64,000 nt of DNA from Arthrobacter tumbae (lineage in GTDB: Bacteria > Actinomycetota > Actinomycetes > Actinomycetales > Micrococcaceae), in NCBI RefSeq assembly GCF_016907495.1, contig NZ_JAFBCC010000001.1, positions 2,976,001-3,040,000 on the forward strand, written 5' to 3'. Below, one piece after another: positions 33,038-41,525 of the stretch (the stretch's first letter is position 1; every line of letters begins with the position of its first letter). The position numbers and the translations under genes were made by a program. The notes beneath the pieces were generated by a model that saw nothing but the letters and a program-made list of their open reading frames with translations, did not search any database and was not told the DNA's origin.

Positions 33038-33679
33038 TCAGTGATCGGGATGCTCCGCCGGTAAGGGGGCCACGCCGTGCTCCCCGTGCGGCACTGCATT
33101 GTCACCGGCCGTCGATGCGGCGAGTCCCGGCGTCGTAATTCCGGCGACCAGCACGGCAGAGAGGAAAAGTCCGGTGAGGAGCCTGCCGGGGGAGAGGCGT
33201 GTGCCGGCCTCTGAACGGCCCGCCCGCCTGCGCAGGGCGCCATGGCAACCGAGCTGCAGGAGAACGAGCACCAGCGCGGAGGCAAGCGTGAGGTTGAAAC
33301 TCCTGCTCCCGGCCGGCGCCAGCAGCGCTCCCCACGCAAGAACCCCCAGCACGACGGCGGCGGCACCGGGAAGAACGGCAGGCACCGCTGCTGCCAGCAA
33401 TGCAGAACCGCGGCTCCGGCCGGACAAACCACGCAGCGCAAGGATTCCCCACAAGGTCAGTGCAGCCGCCCACAGCCCGGTGAGCACTCCGAGCACAACG
33501 TTCAGAATGCCGCCGGATGCCAGCAGGGCGTCGGCCGCGAGGGCGAAGAACGTCAGGCCGGAACCGAGGGCAGTGAATCCGGCCAGCAGGCGGAGCAGTT
33601 CACCCGTGGTGCCCTGCTCCGCGCCGGCGCGGGATTGAAGAGCAGGCATGACCCGCTCTTCAACCGCAGCACTGTTCAT
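33038..33679 (-). CDS. Hypothetical multipass membrane protein with His-rich tail
   Basis: A 213-residue protein that I do not recognise. Five hydrophobic segments are visible (about residues 26-48, 55-80, 88-118, 125-142, 165-186). The C-terminus VPHGEHGVAPLPAEHPDH is rich in His and acidic residues and would face the outside or periplasm-like space, possibly binding metal. The start at 33679 lies 16 nt after the stop of the DUF4383 gene, so the two are likely one unit. No close family can be assigned. Confidence 0.68.
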   Translation of the reverse strand: MNSAAVEERVMPALQSRAGAEQGTTGELLRLLAGFTALGSGLTFFALAADALLASGGILNVVLGVLTGLWAAALTLWGILALRGLSGRSRGSALLAAAVPAVLPGAAAVVLGVLAWGALLAPAGSRSFNLTLASALVLVLLQLGCHGALRRRAGRSEAGTRLSPGRLLTGLFLSAVLVAGITTPGLAASTAGDNAVPHGEHGVAPLPAEHPDH

Positions 33680-33695
33680 GGAAACGACGTCCGGA

Positions 33696-34115
33696 CTACG
33701 CGGTGCGCGCGTGGGTGCTGGAGGTGCGCACGTTCTTGTCCTGTGACAGGCCTACGCCCAGCAGGAGGACGGCGCTCGCGAGGTGCAGAACGTTGTCGGC
33801 ACCGTTGAGGGCGATGATGTTCAGCGAGCTGCCGACCAGGAAGAGCCCGAGGATGCCCACCAGGAGGTAGACCGCACCCACAGTGGTGTTGACGCCCTTG
33901 GCGGCGCTCACCGAGTTGAGGCCGCCAAGCAGCAGTGCTGCGCCGATGGCCAGGTGAATGATGTTGTGGAGCGGGTTGACTTCAAAAATGATGAGCGTGT
34001 TGCCCTCGGTCGCGAAGAAGCCGACTCCGGCGGTGACGAAGAAGCCGAGGATTCCGACGAGCAGGTAGACGGCTCCGAAGACGGTTGCGAGTAGCCGGTT
34101 GGGGGAGGTTCCCAT
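33696..34115 (-). CDS. DUF4383 domain-containing membrane protein
   Basis: A 139-residue protein with four membrane segments built from an internal repeat: VFGAVYLLVGILGFFVTA and VGAVYLLVGILGLFLVGS, each followed by a His-containing helix (NPLHNIIHLAIGAALLLGG and NGADNVLHLASAVLLLGVG). That pattern defines DUF4383, whose role is unknown but which is often general-stress regulated. The ATG at 34115 has AAAGG eight bases upstream. It precedes the five-helix protein gene in a two-gene unit. Confidence 0.87.
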   Translation of the reverse strand: MGTSPNRLLATVFGAVYLLVGILGFFVTAGVGFFATEGNTLIIFEVNPLHNIIHLAIGAALLLGGLNSVSAAKGVNTTVGAVYLLVGILGLFLVGSSLNIIALNGADNVLHLASAVLLLGVGLSQDKNVRTSSTHARTA

Positions 34116-34223
34116 GGGTGTTGCCTTTCGTGTGATGTGCGCTCCCTGGTGGAGCTCTGCACACCATTCGGATCCGTTCCTGCTTTGGATGGTTCCGATG
34201 TTTTCTGGAAGGAACAGCAGCGG

Positions 34224-34694
34224 CTACTCCCCGGAACCGCGCTCCAGCAGGGGCTCCATGCGGTAGGGGATCAACTCGTGCATGGCGAGGGAGGTGTCAC
34301 AGCGTTCCACTCCGTCGCAGGCCAGGATCTTCCCGTTGATCCGGAAGAGGTCTTCGGCATCCACTGACACCACGCGGACCAGAATGTCCGCCTGTCCCGT
34401 CAGCCCATGGGCCTCGAGTACTTCGGGGATACCGGCCAGTTGGCCGGTGATGGAGCCGAGTTTCCGCTGGTCCACATGGACATTGATGAACGCGGTGAGC
34501 GGGTAGCCGAGGGCAGCCGGATTGATGCGCCGTTCGAAGGACAGGAACGTCGCATTCTTCTCCAGCCGGGTCATCCGGGCCTGGACGGTGTTACGCGAGA
34601 GCCCCAGCTTCTGGGCGAGGGCGACGACGGTCCGCCGGGAGTCCCGCGCCAGCGCGAGAAGGAGCCGCGTGTCGGTGGCATCAAGGGGCTGCAT
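34224..34694 (-). CDS. Lrp/AsnC family transcriptional regulator (BkdR-like)
   Basis: A 156-residue feast/famine regulator. The N-terminal winged helix includes LDATDTRLLLALARDSRRTVVALAQKLGLSRNTVQARMTRLE, and a C-terminal RAM ligand domain ends in a short tail. It diverges from bkdABC, just as BkdR-type Lrp proteins do in other bacteria, so it most likely controls that operon in response to branched-chain amino acids. ATG at 34694 is chosen; TACCGT lies 8 nt upstream without a Shine-Dalgarno, which suggests a near-leaderless transcript. A pair of inverted GAGCACAA/TTGTGCTC half-sites lies in the shared promoter region. Confidence 0.9.
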   Translation of the reverse strand: MQPLDATDTRLLLALARDSRRTVVALAQKLGLSRNTVQARMTRLEKNATFLSFERRINPAALGYPLTAFINVHVDQRKLGSITGQLAGIPEVLEAHGLTGQADILVRVVSVDAEDLFRINGKILACDGVERCDTSLAMHELIPYRMEPLLERGSGE

Positions 34695-34731
34695 AGTGCG
34701 CAACGGTAGCACGAGCCGGGGGCGGCAAATC

Positions 34732-34769
34732 GAGCACAATGCTCAGGAATTCCGTGTTCGGTTGTGCTC
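34732..34769. promoter_or_regulatory. Candidate Lrp operator between the regulator and bkdA
   Basis: GAGCACAA (34732-34739) and TTGTGCTC (34762-34769) are perfect inverted 8-mers, centres 30 bp apart (three helical turns), with a looser GTGTTC half-site between. The right arm overlaps the candidate bkdA -35. Confidence 0.55.
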
Positions 34770-34790
34770 AGTGGCTTGCGTGAGTATCGT
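34762..34790 (+). promoter_or_regulatory. Candidate bkdABC promoter
   Basis: TTGTGC (34762-34767) and TATCGT (34785-34790) are spaced by 17 nt. The leader to the bkdA start would be about 105 nt. Confidence 0.45.
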
Positions 34791-34794
34791 CACA
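34779..34794. promoter_or_regulatory. CRP/GlxR-type site over the bkdA -10
   Basis: CGTGAGTATCGTCACA matches TGTGA-N6-TCACA at nine of ten conserved bases. It covers the TATCGT -10 candidate, a repressor-like position. Confidence 0.55.
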
Positions 34795-34902
34795 CTAAAC
34801 CTCGGGCAACGGTGCCCTCGGCCCGCCGAACACCCACGGCCCGGTGCCGGAGGCTGCGGTTGGCCGGTGTACAAAACGCCGAAGCCGGTAAGAGAAGGAT
34901 GA

Positions 34903-36054
34903 GTGAACGTGCCTCTGAACAACGATGCGGACGCCACGCAGGATGAGCTGGTCCAGCTCATCGCGCCCAACGGCGAACGCCGAAGCAACGCCGCGTATGA
35001 CCGCTGGGTTTCCGACGTCGACGACGCCGGTCTGCAGGCCCTGTACGAGGACATGATCGTCATTCGCCGGATCGACGCCGAAGCAACGGCTCTCCAGCGT
35101 CAGGGTGAGCTTGCGCTCTGGCCGCCGTTGCTGGGGCAGGAAGCGGCGCAGATCGGCTCCGGCCGCGCCCTGCGCGAGGATGACTTCGTCTTCTCCAGTT
35201 ACCGCGAGAACGGCGTTGCCTACTGCCGCGGCGTGGACCTCACTGACCTCCTGCGGGTCTGGCGGGGCAACGCCTCTTCCGGCTGGGATCCTTACGCCAT
35301 CAACATGGCTCCGCCGCAGGTCATCATTGGAGCGCAGACCCTGCACGCCACCGGATACGCCATGGGCGTTCTGGCGGACGGTGCGGACTCCGTTGCAGTC
35401 ACCTATTTTGGAGACGGCGCCACGAGCCAGGGCGATGTAAACGAGGCCATGGTCTTTGCCGCCAGCTACCAGGCTCCCGTCATCTTCTTCTGCCAGAACA
35501 ACCAGTGGGCCATCTCCGAACCGGTCCGGCTGCAGGCACACGTGCCCATCGCGCACCGCGCACCCGGATTCGGTATCCCCTCCGTCCGTGTTGACGGCAA
35601 CGATGTGCTCGCGTGCCTCGCCGTTACCCGTGAGGCGCTCGATCGCGCCCGGACCGGCGGCGGCCCCACCTTCATCGAGGCAGTGACCTACCGGATGGGC
35701 CCCCACACCACTGCCGATGACCCCACCCGCTACCGTGACGCAAACGAGCTCGAGGACTGGGCCGCCAAGGATCCGATCGCCCGCCTGGCAGCCCTCCTGG
35801 ATGCACGCGGCCTGCTGTCTGCGGAGGTAAGCGACGCGGTCAAGGCCACAGCCGACGACGTCGCTGCCCGGCTGCGCGAGGGCTGCATCTCCATGCCGGA
35901 GCCGCAGATCCTCGATGTCTTCAAACACGTCTACAGCGAGCCGAACTCGTGGCTCGATCGCCAGCAGGACCACTACGAGCAGTATCTGACCTACTTTGAT
36001 TCCGCTGACGCTGACAGTGCTGCGTCCAACCTCTCCAAGGAGGCGAACCGCTGA
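34903..36054 (+). CDS. bkdA: Branched-chain 2-oxoacid dehydrogenase E1 alpha subunit
   Basis: Thiamine-diphosphate-dependent decarboxylase subunit that acts on the 2-oxoacids of leucine, isoleucine and valine. The 383-residue protein has the TPP motif GDGATSQGDVNEAMVFAA ending in QNNQWAIS, the phosphorylation-loop-like YRMGPHTTADDPTRYR and the opening LYEDMIVIRRIDAEA. Pyruvate dehydrogenase E1 alpha is similar, but an Lrp-type regulator next door and a leucine-degradation operon 1.4 kb downstream favour the branched-chain enzyme. GTG at 34903 or 34909 may be the start; AAGGA is spaced better for the latter. The TGA overlaps the bkdB ATG. Confidence 0.9.
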   Translation: MNVPLNNDADATQDELVQLIAPNGERRSNAAYDRWVSDVDDAGLQALYEDMIVIRRIDAEATALQRQGELALWPPLLGQEAAQIGSGRALREDDFVFSSYRENGVAYCRGVDLTDLLRVWRGNASSGWDPYAINMAPPQVIIGAQTLHATGYAMGVLADGADSVAVTYFGDGATSQGDVNEAMVFAASYQAPVIFFCQNNQWAISEPVRLQAHVPIAHRAPGFGIPSVRVDGNDVLACLAVTREALDRARTGGGPTFIEAVTYRMGPHTTADDPTRYRDANELEDWAAKDPIARLAALLDARGLLSAEVSDAVKATADDVAARLREGCISMPEPQILDVFKHVYSEPNSWLDRQQDHYEQYLTYFDSADADSAASNLSKEANR

Positions 36055-37070
36055 TGTCCACCATGACATTCGGCCGTGCCATCAATGCAGGCCTTCGCAG
36101 GGCGATGGAAGACGATCCGAAGGTTGTCCTCATGGGCGAGGACATCGGGAAGCTGGGCGGCGTCTTCCGCATCACCGACGGTCTGCAGAAGGACTTCGGG
36201 TCCCACCGCGTCCTCGATACGCCGCTCGCCGAGTCCGGCATCCTGGGCACGGCAGTCGGCCTGGCGTACCGCGGCTACCGTCCCGTCGTCGAGATCCAGT
36301 TCGACGGCTTCATCTATCCGGCGTTCGACCAGATCGTGTGCCAGGTTGCCAAGCTCCACTACCGGACCCAGGGTGCGGTCAAGGTGCCGCTGACCATCCG
36401 TGTGCCGTTCGGCGGCGGTATCGGGTCCCCGGAACACCACTCGGAGTCTCCGGAAGCGTATTTCACCCATACGTCCGGGCTGCGGGTTGTGAGCGTCTCC
36501 AACCCGCAGGATGCTTTTGTGATGATCCAGCAGGCCATTGCCAGCGATGATCCTGTCCTGTACTTCGAACCGAAGCGCCGCTACCACGTGAAGGGTGAGG
36601 TGGACGAGGCCGTGGACCTGAACGCCACGAGCATGAGTGATGCGCGCGTGGTCACCGAGGGCAGCGACGTCACGTTGGTCACCTACGGGCCGCTGGTGCC
36701 GACGGCGCGCGATGCCGCCATTGCAGCGTCCGACGACGGCGTCTCCGTTGAGGTGATTGACCTGCGGTCCCTTGCCCCGATTGATTTCGCCACCGTGGAG
36801 AAGTCGGTGCGGAAGACCGGCCGCCTGGTCATCACGCATGAAGCTGCCCAGTCGGGCGGCCTCGGCGCCGAGATCGCGGCCAGCATCACCGAGCGCTGCT
36901 TCTACCATTTGGAGCACGCACCGGTCCGCGTGACGGGGTTCGACATCCCGTATCCCTACTCCAAGCTTGAGTTCCATCATCTGCCGGATCTGGACCGGAT
37001 ACTCGATGGGGTTGACCGTGCGCTGGGCCGGTCCAACTCCCTTAGCTCCCGCAGCGGACTGGAAGGATAG
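36054..37070 (+). CDS. bkdB: Branched-chain 2-oxoacid dehydrogenase E1 beta subunit
   Basis: A 338-residue transketolase-like beta subunit that pairs with the E1 alpha product. Recognisable parts are TFGRAINAGLRRAMEDDPKVVLMGEDIG at the N-terminus with the cofactor-contact Glu, DTPLAESGILGTAVGLAYRG, the RVPFGGGIGSPEHHSESPEA loop, and IDLRSLAPIDFATVEKSV in the C-terminal ferredoxin-like domain. Its ATG overlaps the bkdA stop by one base, and its stop TAG overlaps the bkdC GTG, so the three subunits are made in step. Confidence 0.93.
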   Translation: MSTMTFGRAINAGLRRAMEDDPKVVLMGEDIGKLGGVFRITDGLQKDFGSHRVLDTPLAESGILGTAVGLAYRGYRPVVEIQFDGFIYPAFDQIVCQVAKLHYRTQGAVKVPLTIRVPFGGGIGSPEHHSESPEAYFTHTSGLRVVSVSNPQDAFVMIQQAIASDDPVLYFEPKRRYHVKGEVDEAVDLNATSMSDARVVTEGSDVTLVTYGPLVPTARDAAIAASDDGVSVEVIDLRSLAPIDFATVEKSVRKTGRLVITHEAAQSGGLGAEIAASITERCFYHLEHAPVRVTGFDIPYPYSKLEFHHLPDLDRILDGVDRALGRSNSLSSRSGLEG

Positions 37071-38509
37071 TGTCACCGGTGATTAAGGAATTCCGACTGC
37101 CTGACCTCGGCGAAGGCCTGACTGAATCGGAGATCGTCGCCTGGCATGTAGCAGTCGGCGACACGGTGGAGTTGAACCAGGTCATCGCCGACGTAGAAAC
37201 CGCCAAAGCGGTCGTGGAACTGCCCTCGCCGTATGCCGGCGTTGTGGCGAAGCTGCACGAGCAGCCCGGAACGGTGGTGGAGGTCGGCTCGCCGATCGTG
37301 TCCTTCGACGTGCCGGGTTCCGGCGGACCTTCCAGCGATTCTCCGGACACCTCAGCGGACAAAGCCGACGACGACGCGCCGCCGGCCAAGCGGGAGCCCA
37401 ACCTCGTGGGGTACGGCGCGGCTGTCGAGAAGACGGGGCGGCCCGCGCGGCGGGCCCGGCGCAGCGGCGGGACGGCAGAGCCTGCCGCAACCGTCGAGCC
37501 TGCTGCGCCTGTCCGCGCCGAGGAACCCGTTGCTCCTCCTGCAGTGCCCGAGGCATCGCAGCCTTCCGTTCCGGCGGAGGCGCAGCTGGAGCGTCCGCGG
37601 TCAACGCCGCCGGTACGCAAGCTTGCACGTGATCTCGGCGTCGACCTCACTGCGCTGAACGGCAGCGGCCCACAGGGCCTTATCACCCGCGAGGACGTGC
37701 TCGCTGTACAGCAGAAATCCGCGCAGGGTGGATCCGGGCAGCAGGGACTGAATCGTGAAGTGCAGCCAGCAGCGGCAGGCGGGGCGCCGGCGTCGCCCAT
37801 GAATGGTGAGCGGGAGACGCGCACACCGATCAAGGGCGTGCGGAAGCACACCGCCGCGGCCATGGTTGCCAGCGCCTTCACCGCGCCGCACGTCACCGAG
37901 TTCCTGACCGTGGACGTCACGGCCTCCATGGACCTGCTGGCACGGTTGAAGTCGAGCAGGGCGTTCGCGGATGTTCGCATCACGCCGCTGGTGCTGGTGG
38001 CCAAGGCGCTGTGCATTGCGCTGGACCGTAATCCCACGCTCAATTCCCGGTGGGATGAGGCCGCGCAGGAGATTGTGCAGCACCACTACGTGAATCTGGG
38101 CATTGCAGCGGCGACTCCGCGGGGTCTGATGGTCCCGAATATCAGGGATGCTCACACCCTGGGACTCCGCGAGTTGGCTGATGCGCTCAAGGGGCTGACG
38201 GAAACGGCCCGCGCAGGCAAGACCAGTCCCGCGGATCTCTCCGGCGGAACGATTTCCATCACCAATGTCGGGGTGTTCGGCATCGATGCGGGGACGCCGA
38301 TCCTCAACCCGGGGGAAGCCGCGATCCTTGCCATGGGGTCGGTGCGGAAGATGCCGTGGGAGTACCAGGATGAGATTGCCCTGCGGCAGGTTATGACCCT
38401 CAGCCTGTCCTTCGACCACCGCCTGGTGGACGGCGAACAGGGCTCACGCTTCCTCGCGGATATCGGCACCATCCTGTCCGACCCGGGCATGGTGCTCACG
38501 ATGGTCTGA
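37070..38509 (+). CDS. bkdC: Branched-chain 2-oxoacid dehydrogenase E2 (dihydrolipoamide acyltransferase)
   Basis: The 479-residue core acyltransferase of the complex. It has one lipoyl domain (residues 5-80) with lipoylation Lys46 in DVETAKAVVEL, an Ala/Pro-rich linker (about 85-175), a peripheral subunit-binding domain (PPVRKLARDLGVDLTALNGSG, about 182-215), and the catalytic domain with SFDHRLVDGEQG near residue 450 including the active-site His and Asp. The E3 lipoamide dehydrogenase is not in the window and is presumably shared. GTG 37070 shares a base with the bkdB stop. A convergent GNAT gene follows. Confidence 0.93.
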   Translation: MSPVIKEFRLPDLGEGLTESEIVAWHVAVGDTVELNQVIADVETAKAVVELPSPYAGVVAKLHEQPGTVVEVGSPIVSFDVPGSGGPSSDSPDTSADKADDDAPPAKREPNLVGYGAAVEKTGRPARRARRSGGTAEPAATVEPAAPVRAEEPVAPPAVPEASQPSVPAEAQLERPRSTPPVRKLARDLGVDLTALNGSGPQGLITREDVLAVQQKSAQGGSGQQGLNREVQPAAAGGAPASPMNGERETRTPIKGVRKHTAAAMVASAFTAPHVTEFLTVDVTASMDLLARLKSSRAFADVRITPLVLVAKALCIALDRNPTLNSRWDEAAQEIVQHHYVNLGIAAATPRGLMVPNIRDAHTLGLRELADALKGLTETARAGKTSPADLSGGTISITNVGVFGIDAGTPILNPGEAAILAMGSVRKMPWEYQDEIALRQVMTLSLSFDHRLVDGEQGSRFLADIGTILSDPGMVLTMV

Positions 38510-38546
38510 CGGGCCTCGCCTGTCCACCCTTCCGTCTTTGGGGTCG

Positions 38547-39014
38547 TTAGCGAAGCTCGAGGACGAGCTCCCTGACCACTGCGCCGCGAGCGTTGGCGAA
38601 GCCCTGGGTCTCGCCGACCTGGGTGAAGCCGTAACGCTCGAGGATGCGGATCGAGTTGGTGTTGTCCGCGACCGCTCGTGCCCGGAGCGGGCGCTCACTG
38701 AACTCTTCGAGGAAGAGGCCGACTGCCGCCGTCGTAATTCCCTGGCCCCAGCGCGCCTTGTCGATCCAGTAACTGATCTCGGGGATGTCGGCGTCGCGGT
38801 AGGCGAGGATGCTTCCCACCACGGCGTCGTCAGCCACGATGGTGCGGACCGTCACGGTGGGGTCATTGAGAATGTTTTGCCAGTGGAGGTCGAAGACTCC
38901 CCTGTCCGAGGGGTTCTTGGCACTGAAGGCGGCCATGTGGTTGGCGCTGGGGTCGAGCTGGTGTGAGAAGAACTCGTCCAGGTCGGTGGATTCAACGGCG
39001 CGTAGCGTGATCAC
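38547..39014 (-). CDS. GNAT family acetyltransferase (RimJ/RimL-like)
   Basis: A GNAT protein of about 155 residues. ISYWIDKARWGQGITTAAVGLFLEEF contains the RxxGxG/A acetyl-CoA loop in the form RWGQGI, and NTNSIRILERYGFTQVGE is the usual C-terminal strand-helix of RimJ/RimL-type enzymes, which acetylate protein N-termini or small amines. GTG at 39014 is proposed because the family domain (ITLRAVESTDLDEFF) begins there; an ATG at 39068 would add an 18-residue unlikely extension. It lies between bkdC and the TetR gene and has no evident link with them. Confidence 0.8.
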   Translation of the reverse strand: MITLRAVESTDLDEFFSHQLDPSANHMAAFSAKNPSDRGVFDLHWQNILNDPTVTVRTIVADDAVVGSILAYRDADIPEISYWIDKARWGQGITTAAVGLFLEEFSERPLRARAVADNTNSIRILERYGFTQVGETQGFANARGAVVRELVLELR

Positions 39015-39123
39015 TGGAGACTTTCCGGTAGGCGGAACGGGATGGTTTTGCGAAGTTCGGGTGCACACGAGGTGCTCTATTCATCAGCGTACTAGGACGC
39101 GGAGCGTGGTGCCGTGTGTGCAC

Positions 39124-39738
39124 TCACGCCTCCACGCTGAGCGCTGCCCATGCCATCTCCTCAAGCAGCTGGCGCAGATCCGCGGTGTCCTTGCTGCTTC
39201 GGCGACGGTGGGTGGAGTGCGGGGTGGAGTTGATGAGCCCGAAGGCGGCATGGGCCTTGCGGCGCAGGTGGGTCCTGTCCGTTTCCCGGGCGAGAGCGGC
39301 AAGGGCATCCACCCATACCTCTACATAGGTGCGCTGCAGGGAACGCACGGTTTCCTGGTCCTCGTCAGCCAGCGAGCTGAGGTCCCTGTCCTGGACCCGG
39401 ATGACGTTCGCATTACGGAGTGCAAAGTCCACCTGAAACTCGATCAGTCCCCGGAGCGCCTGGTCCGGGCCGGGGGATTCAGCAACAACGGCACGGCTGC
39501 CCTCCAGCAGGTCCTGGCTCACGCCGGCCAGGAGAGCCGCGAGGACTGCGGGCTTTCCGCTGAAGTGCCGGTAAACCGCCGGTCCGCTGACGCCGGCTGC
39601 TGCACCCAGATCCTCGATGGACACTCCGTTGTAGCCGCGCTCGGCGAAAAGCTGCGCGGCCGCGTCGAGCAGCGCCGCGCGCCGGGAAGCCTTGGCGAGG
39701 CTGCGGCCGGTCATCCGGGTGGGAGCTGGGGCGTCCAT
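39124..39738 (-). CDS. TetR/AcrR family regulator of the acyl-CoA carboxylase operon
   Basis: A 204-residue TetR-type repressor. The HTH spans about residues 20-65 (RRAALLDAAAQLFAERGYN, SIEDLGAAAGVSGPAVYRHFSGKPAVL), followed by an all-helical ligand domain. It diverges from accD1-accA1-fadE, as Rv2506 does from the matching M. tuberculosis operon, so the likely inducer is a branched-chain acyl-CoA such as isovaleryl- or methylcrotonyl-CoA. Two GTTA-N8-TAAC palindromes in the intergenic region are probable operators, one placed inside the operon promoter. The start could also be the in-frame ATG at 39714. Confidence 0.88.
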   Translation of the reverse strand: MDAPAPTRMTGRSLAKASRRAALLDAAAQLFAERGYNGVSIEDLGAAAGVSGPAVYRHFSGKPAVLAALLAGVSQDLLEGSRAVVAESPGPDQALRGLIEFQVDFALRNANVIRVQDRDLSSLADEDQETVRSLQRTYVEVWVDALAALARETDRTHLRRKAHAAFGLINSTPHSTHRRRSSKDTADLRQLLEEMAWAALSVEA

Positions 39739-39806
39739 GCCTGTCTTTCATCAGTGGAGGAATACTTCAGTGGAGGATTACTGCGGAGGGGATTCTTCCA
39801 TTCTGG

Positions 39807-39835
39807 TGGACAGTTCGGTTAATAGCTACTAACCT
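39807..39835 (+). promoter_or_regulatory. Candidate promoter of the leucine catabolic operon
   Basis: TGGACA (39807-39812) and TAACCT (39830-39835) with a 17-nt spacer. Transcription would start near 39842 and give a leader of about 75 nt. Confidence 0.5.
39818..39833. promoter_or_regulatory. TetR operator 1 of the leucine catabolic operon
   Basis: GTTAATAGCTACTAAC is a 16-bp palindrome with one mismatched pair. It fills the spacer and the start of the -10, so bound repressor would block polymerase. Confidence 0.7.
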
Positions 39836-39843
39836 AAATTTGA

Positions 39844-39859
39844 GTTAATCCCTGCTAAC
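39844..39859. promoter_or_regulatory. TetR operator 2 of the leucine catabolic operon
   Basis: GTTAATCCCTGCTAAC keeps the GTTA and TAAC arms of operator 1 with a less symmetric centre, 26 bp further downstream, right after the presumed transcription start. Confidence 0.55.
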
Positions 39860-39915
39860 TGAGTGGTCGTTTCGTGCGAAGCCTGAATCATCGCGCGCCG
39901 GCCGAAAGGACGTCA

Positions 39916-41520
39916 ATGGAGACCCTGGCCTCGCGACTGGACCCGAACGCTGAAGCGTTCCGGCAGAACGATGCCGGCCAGCGCGCACTCGCTGCCGAGC
40001 TGCGGGACCGGCTCGCTGACTCTGCCCTCGGCGGCCCCGAGCGCTCCCGCGAACGCCACGTCAGCCGCGGGAAGCTGCTGCCACGGGACCGCATCGACCA
40101 CCTGCTGGATCCGGGCAGTCCTTTCCTGGAGATCGCGCCGCTGGCAGCCAATGGAATGTACAACGACGAGAGCCCCGGAGCGGGCGTCATCGCGGGCGTC
40201 GGTCTGGTGCACGGCCGTCACGTGCTCGTCATTTCCAATGACGCGACCGTCAAGGGCGGCACCTACTACCCGATGACGGTCAAGAAGCACCTTCGCGCCC
40301 AGGAAATCGCGCTGGAGAACAACCTGCCCTGCGTGTACCTGGTGGACTCCGGCGGAGCGTTTCTGCCCCGACAGGATGAGGTATTCCCCGACCGGGAGCA
40401 CTTCGGCAGGATCTTCTACAACCAGGCCACCATGTCCGCCCGGAAGATTCCACAGATCGCGGCGGTGATGGGCTCGTGCACAGCGGGCGGCGCCTATGTG
40501 CCTGCGATGAGCGACGAGACAGTCATCGTCCGGAACCAGGGGACCATCTTCCTTGGAGGCCCGCCGCTGGTGAAGGCCGCCATTGGTGAGATTGTCACGG
40601 CCGAAGAGCTCGGCGGCGGCGACGTGCACGCAAAGACGTCCGGCGTCGTCGACCATCTCGCGGAGAACGACCAGCACGCCCTGGAGATCGTTCGGGATAT
40701 CGTCTCGACCCTGCCCGTGCCGGAGCAGGCCTGGAGTACCAACGCTCCAGAAGAACCCGCCGTGGATCTGGAGAGCCTGTACGGGGCCGTGCCGGTTGAT
40801 GTGAATGCGTCCTATGACGCAAGGGAGATCATCGCGCGCATCGTGGACGGCAGCCGGTTCCACGAGTTCAAGAAGGACTACGGCACTACCCTCATCACGG
40901 GTTTCGCCACACTCCACGGCCACCGGGTGGGCATCGTTGCCAACAACGGCGTGCTCTTCGGCGAATCGGCGCTCAAAGGCGCCCACTTCATCGAACTGTG
41001 CGACCAGCGCGGCATCCCGTTGATCTTCCTGCAGAACCTCTCGGGTTTCATGGTGGGCCTCGACTATGAAGCCGGCGGCATCGCCAAGCACGGCGCGAAG
41101 ATGGTCACCGCGGTGGCGACGTGCCGCGTGCCCAAGCTGACCGTCGTCGTCGGCGGTTCCTTCGGTGCAGGTAACTATTCGATGTGCGGGCGCGCCTACT
41201 CGCCCCGTTTTCTCTGGATGTGGCCGGCCAGCCGCATCTCCGTGATGGGCGGCAACCAGGCGTCTTCCGTGCTGAGCACGGTGAAGCGGGACCAGCTTGA
41301 GGCACGCGGTGAAGAGTGGAGCGCCGAGGATGAGGAGGCGTTCAAGGCTCCGATCCGTGAGCAGTATGAGGCACAGGGGAGTCCCTACTACTCCACCGCG
41401 CGGCTCTGGGACGACGGGATCATCGATCCAGCCGATACCCGCCGGGTCCTGGGTCTCGCCCTCGATGTCTGCGCCAACGCGCCGCTGCCGGAGACCTCCT
41501 TCGGCCTCTTCAGGATGTGA
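39916..41520 (+). CDS. accD1: Acyl-CoA carboxylase beta subunit (methylcrotonyl-CoA carboxylase type)
   Basis: A 534-residue carboxyltransferase subunit. It carries the two crotonase-like carboxyltransferase lobes; [30 protein letters not shown] and the C-terminal [19 protein letters not shown] are characteristic of methylcrotonyl-CoA carboxylase beta chains, which carboxylate 3-methylcrotonyl-CoA in leucine breakdown. ATG at 39916 has GAAAGGA five bases upstream; the frame reaches back to 39874 without a ribosome site. It is the first gene of a tightly packed operon and pairs with the biotin-containing alpha subunit next to it. Counterpart of M. tuberculosis Rv2502c. Confidence 0.93.
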   Translation: METLASRLDPNAEAFRQNDAGQRALAAELRDRLADSALGGPERSRERHVSRGKLLPRDRIDHLLDPGSPFLEIAPLAANGMYNDESPGAGVIAGVGLVHGRHVLVISNDATVKGGTYYPMTVKKHLRAQEIALENNLPCVYLVDSGGAFLPRQDEVFPDREHFGRIFYNQATMSARKIPQIAAVMGSCTAGGAYVPAMSDETVIVRNQGTIFLGGPPLVKAAIGEIVTAEELGGGDVHAKTSGVVDHLAENDQHALEIVRDIVSTLPVPEQAWSTNAPEEPAVDLESLYGAVPVDVNASYDAREIIARIVDGSRFHEFKKDYGTTLITGFATLHGHRVGIVANNGVLFGESALKGAHFIELCDQRGIPLIFLQNLSGFMVGLDYEAGGIAKHGAKMVTAVATCRVPKLTVVVGGSFGAGNYSMCGRAYSPRFLWMWPASRISVMGGNQASSVLSTVKRDQLEARGEEWSAEDEEAFKAPIREQYEAQGSPYYSTARLWDDGIIDPADTRRVLGLALDVCANAPLPETSFGLFRM

Positions 41521-41525
41521 GTTCG

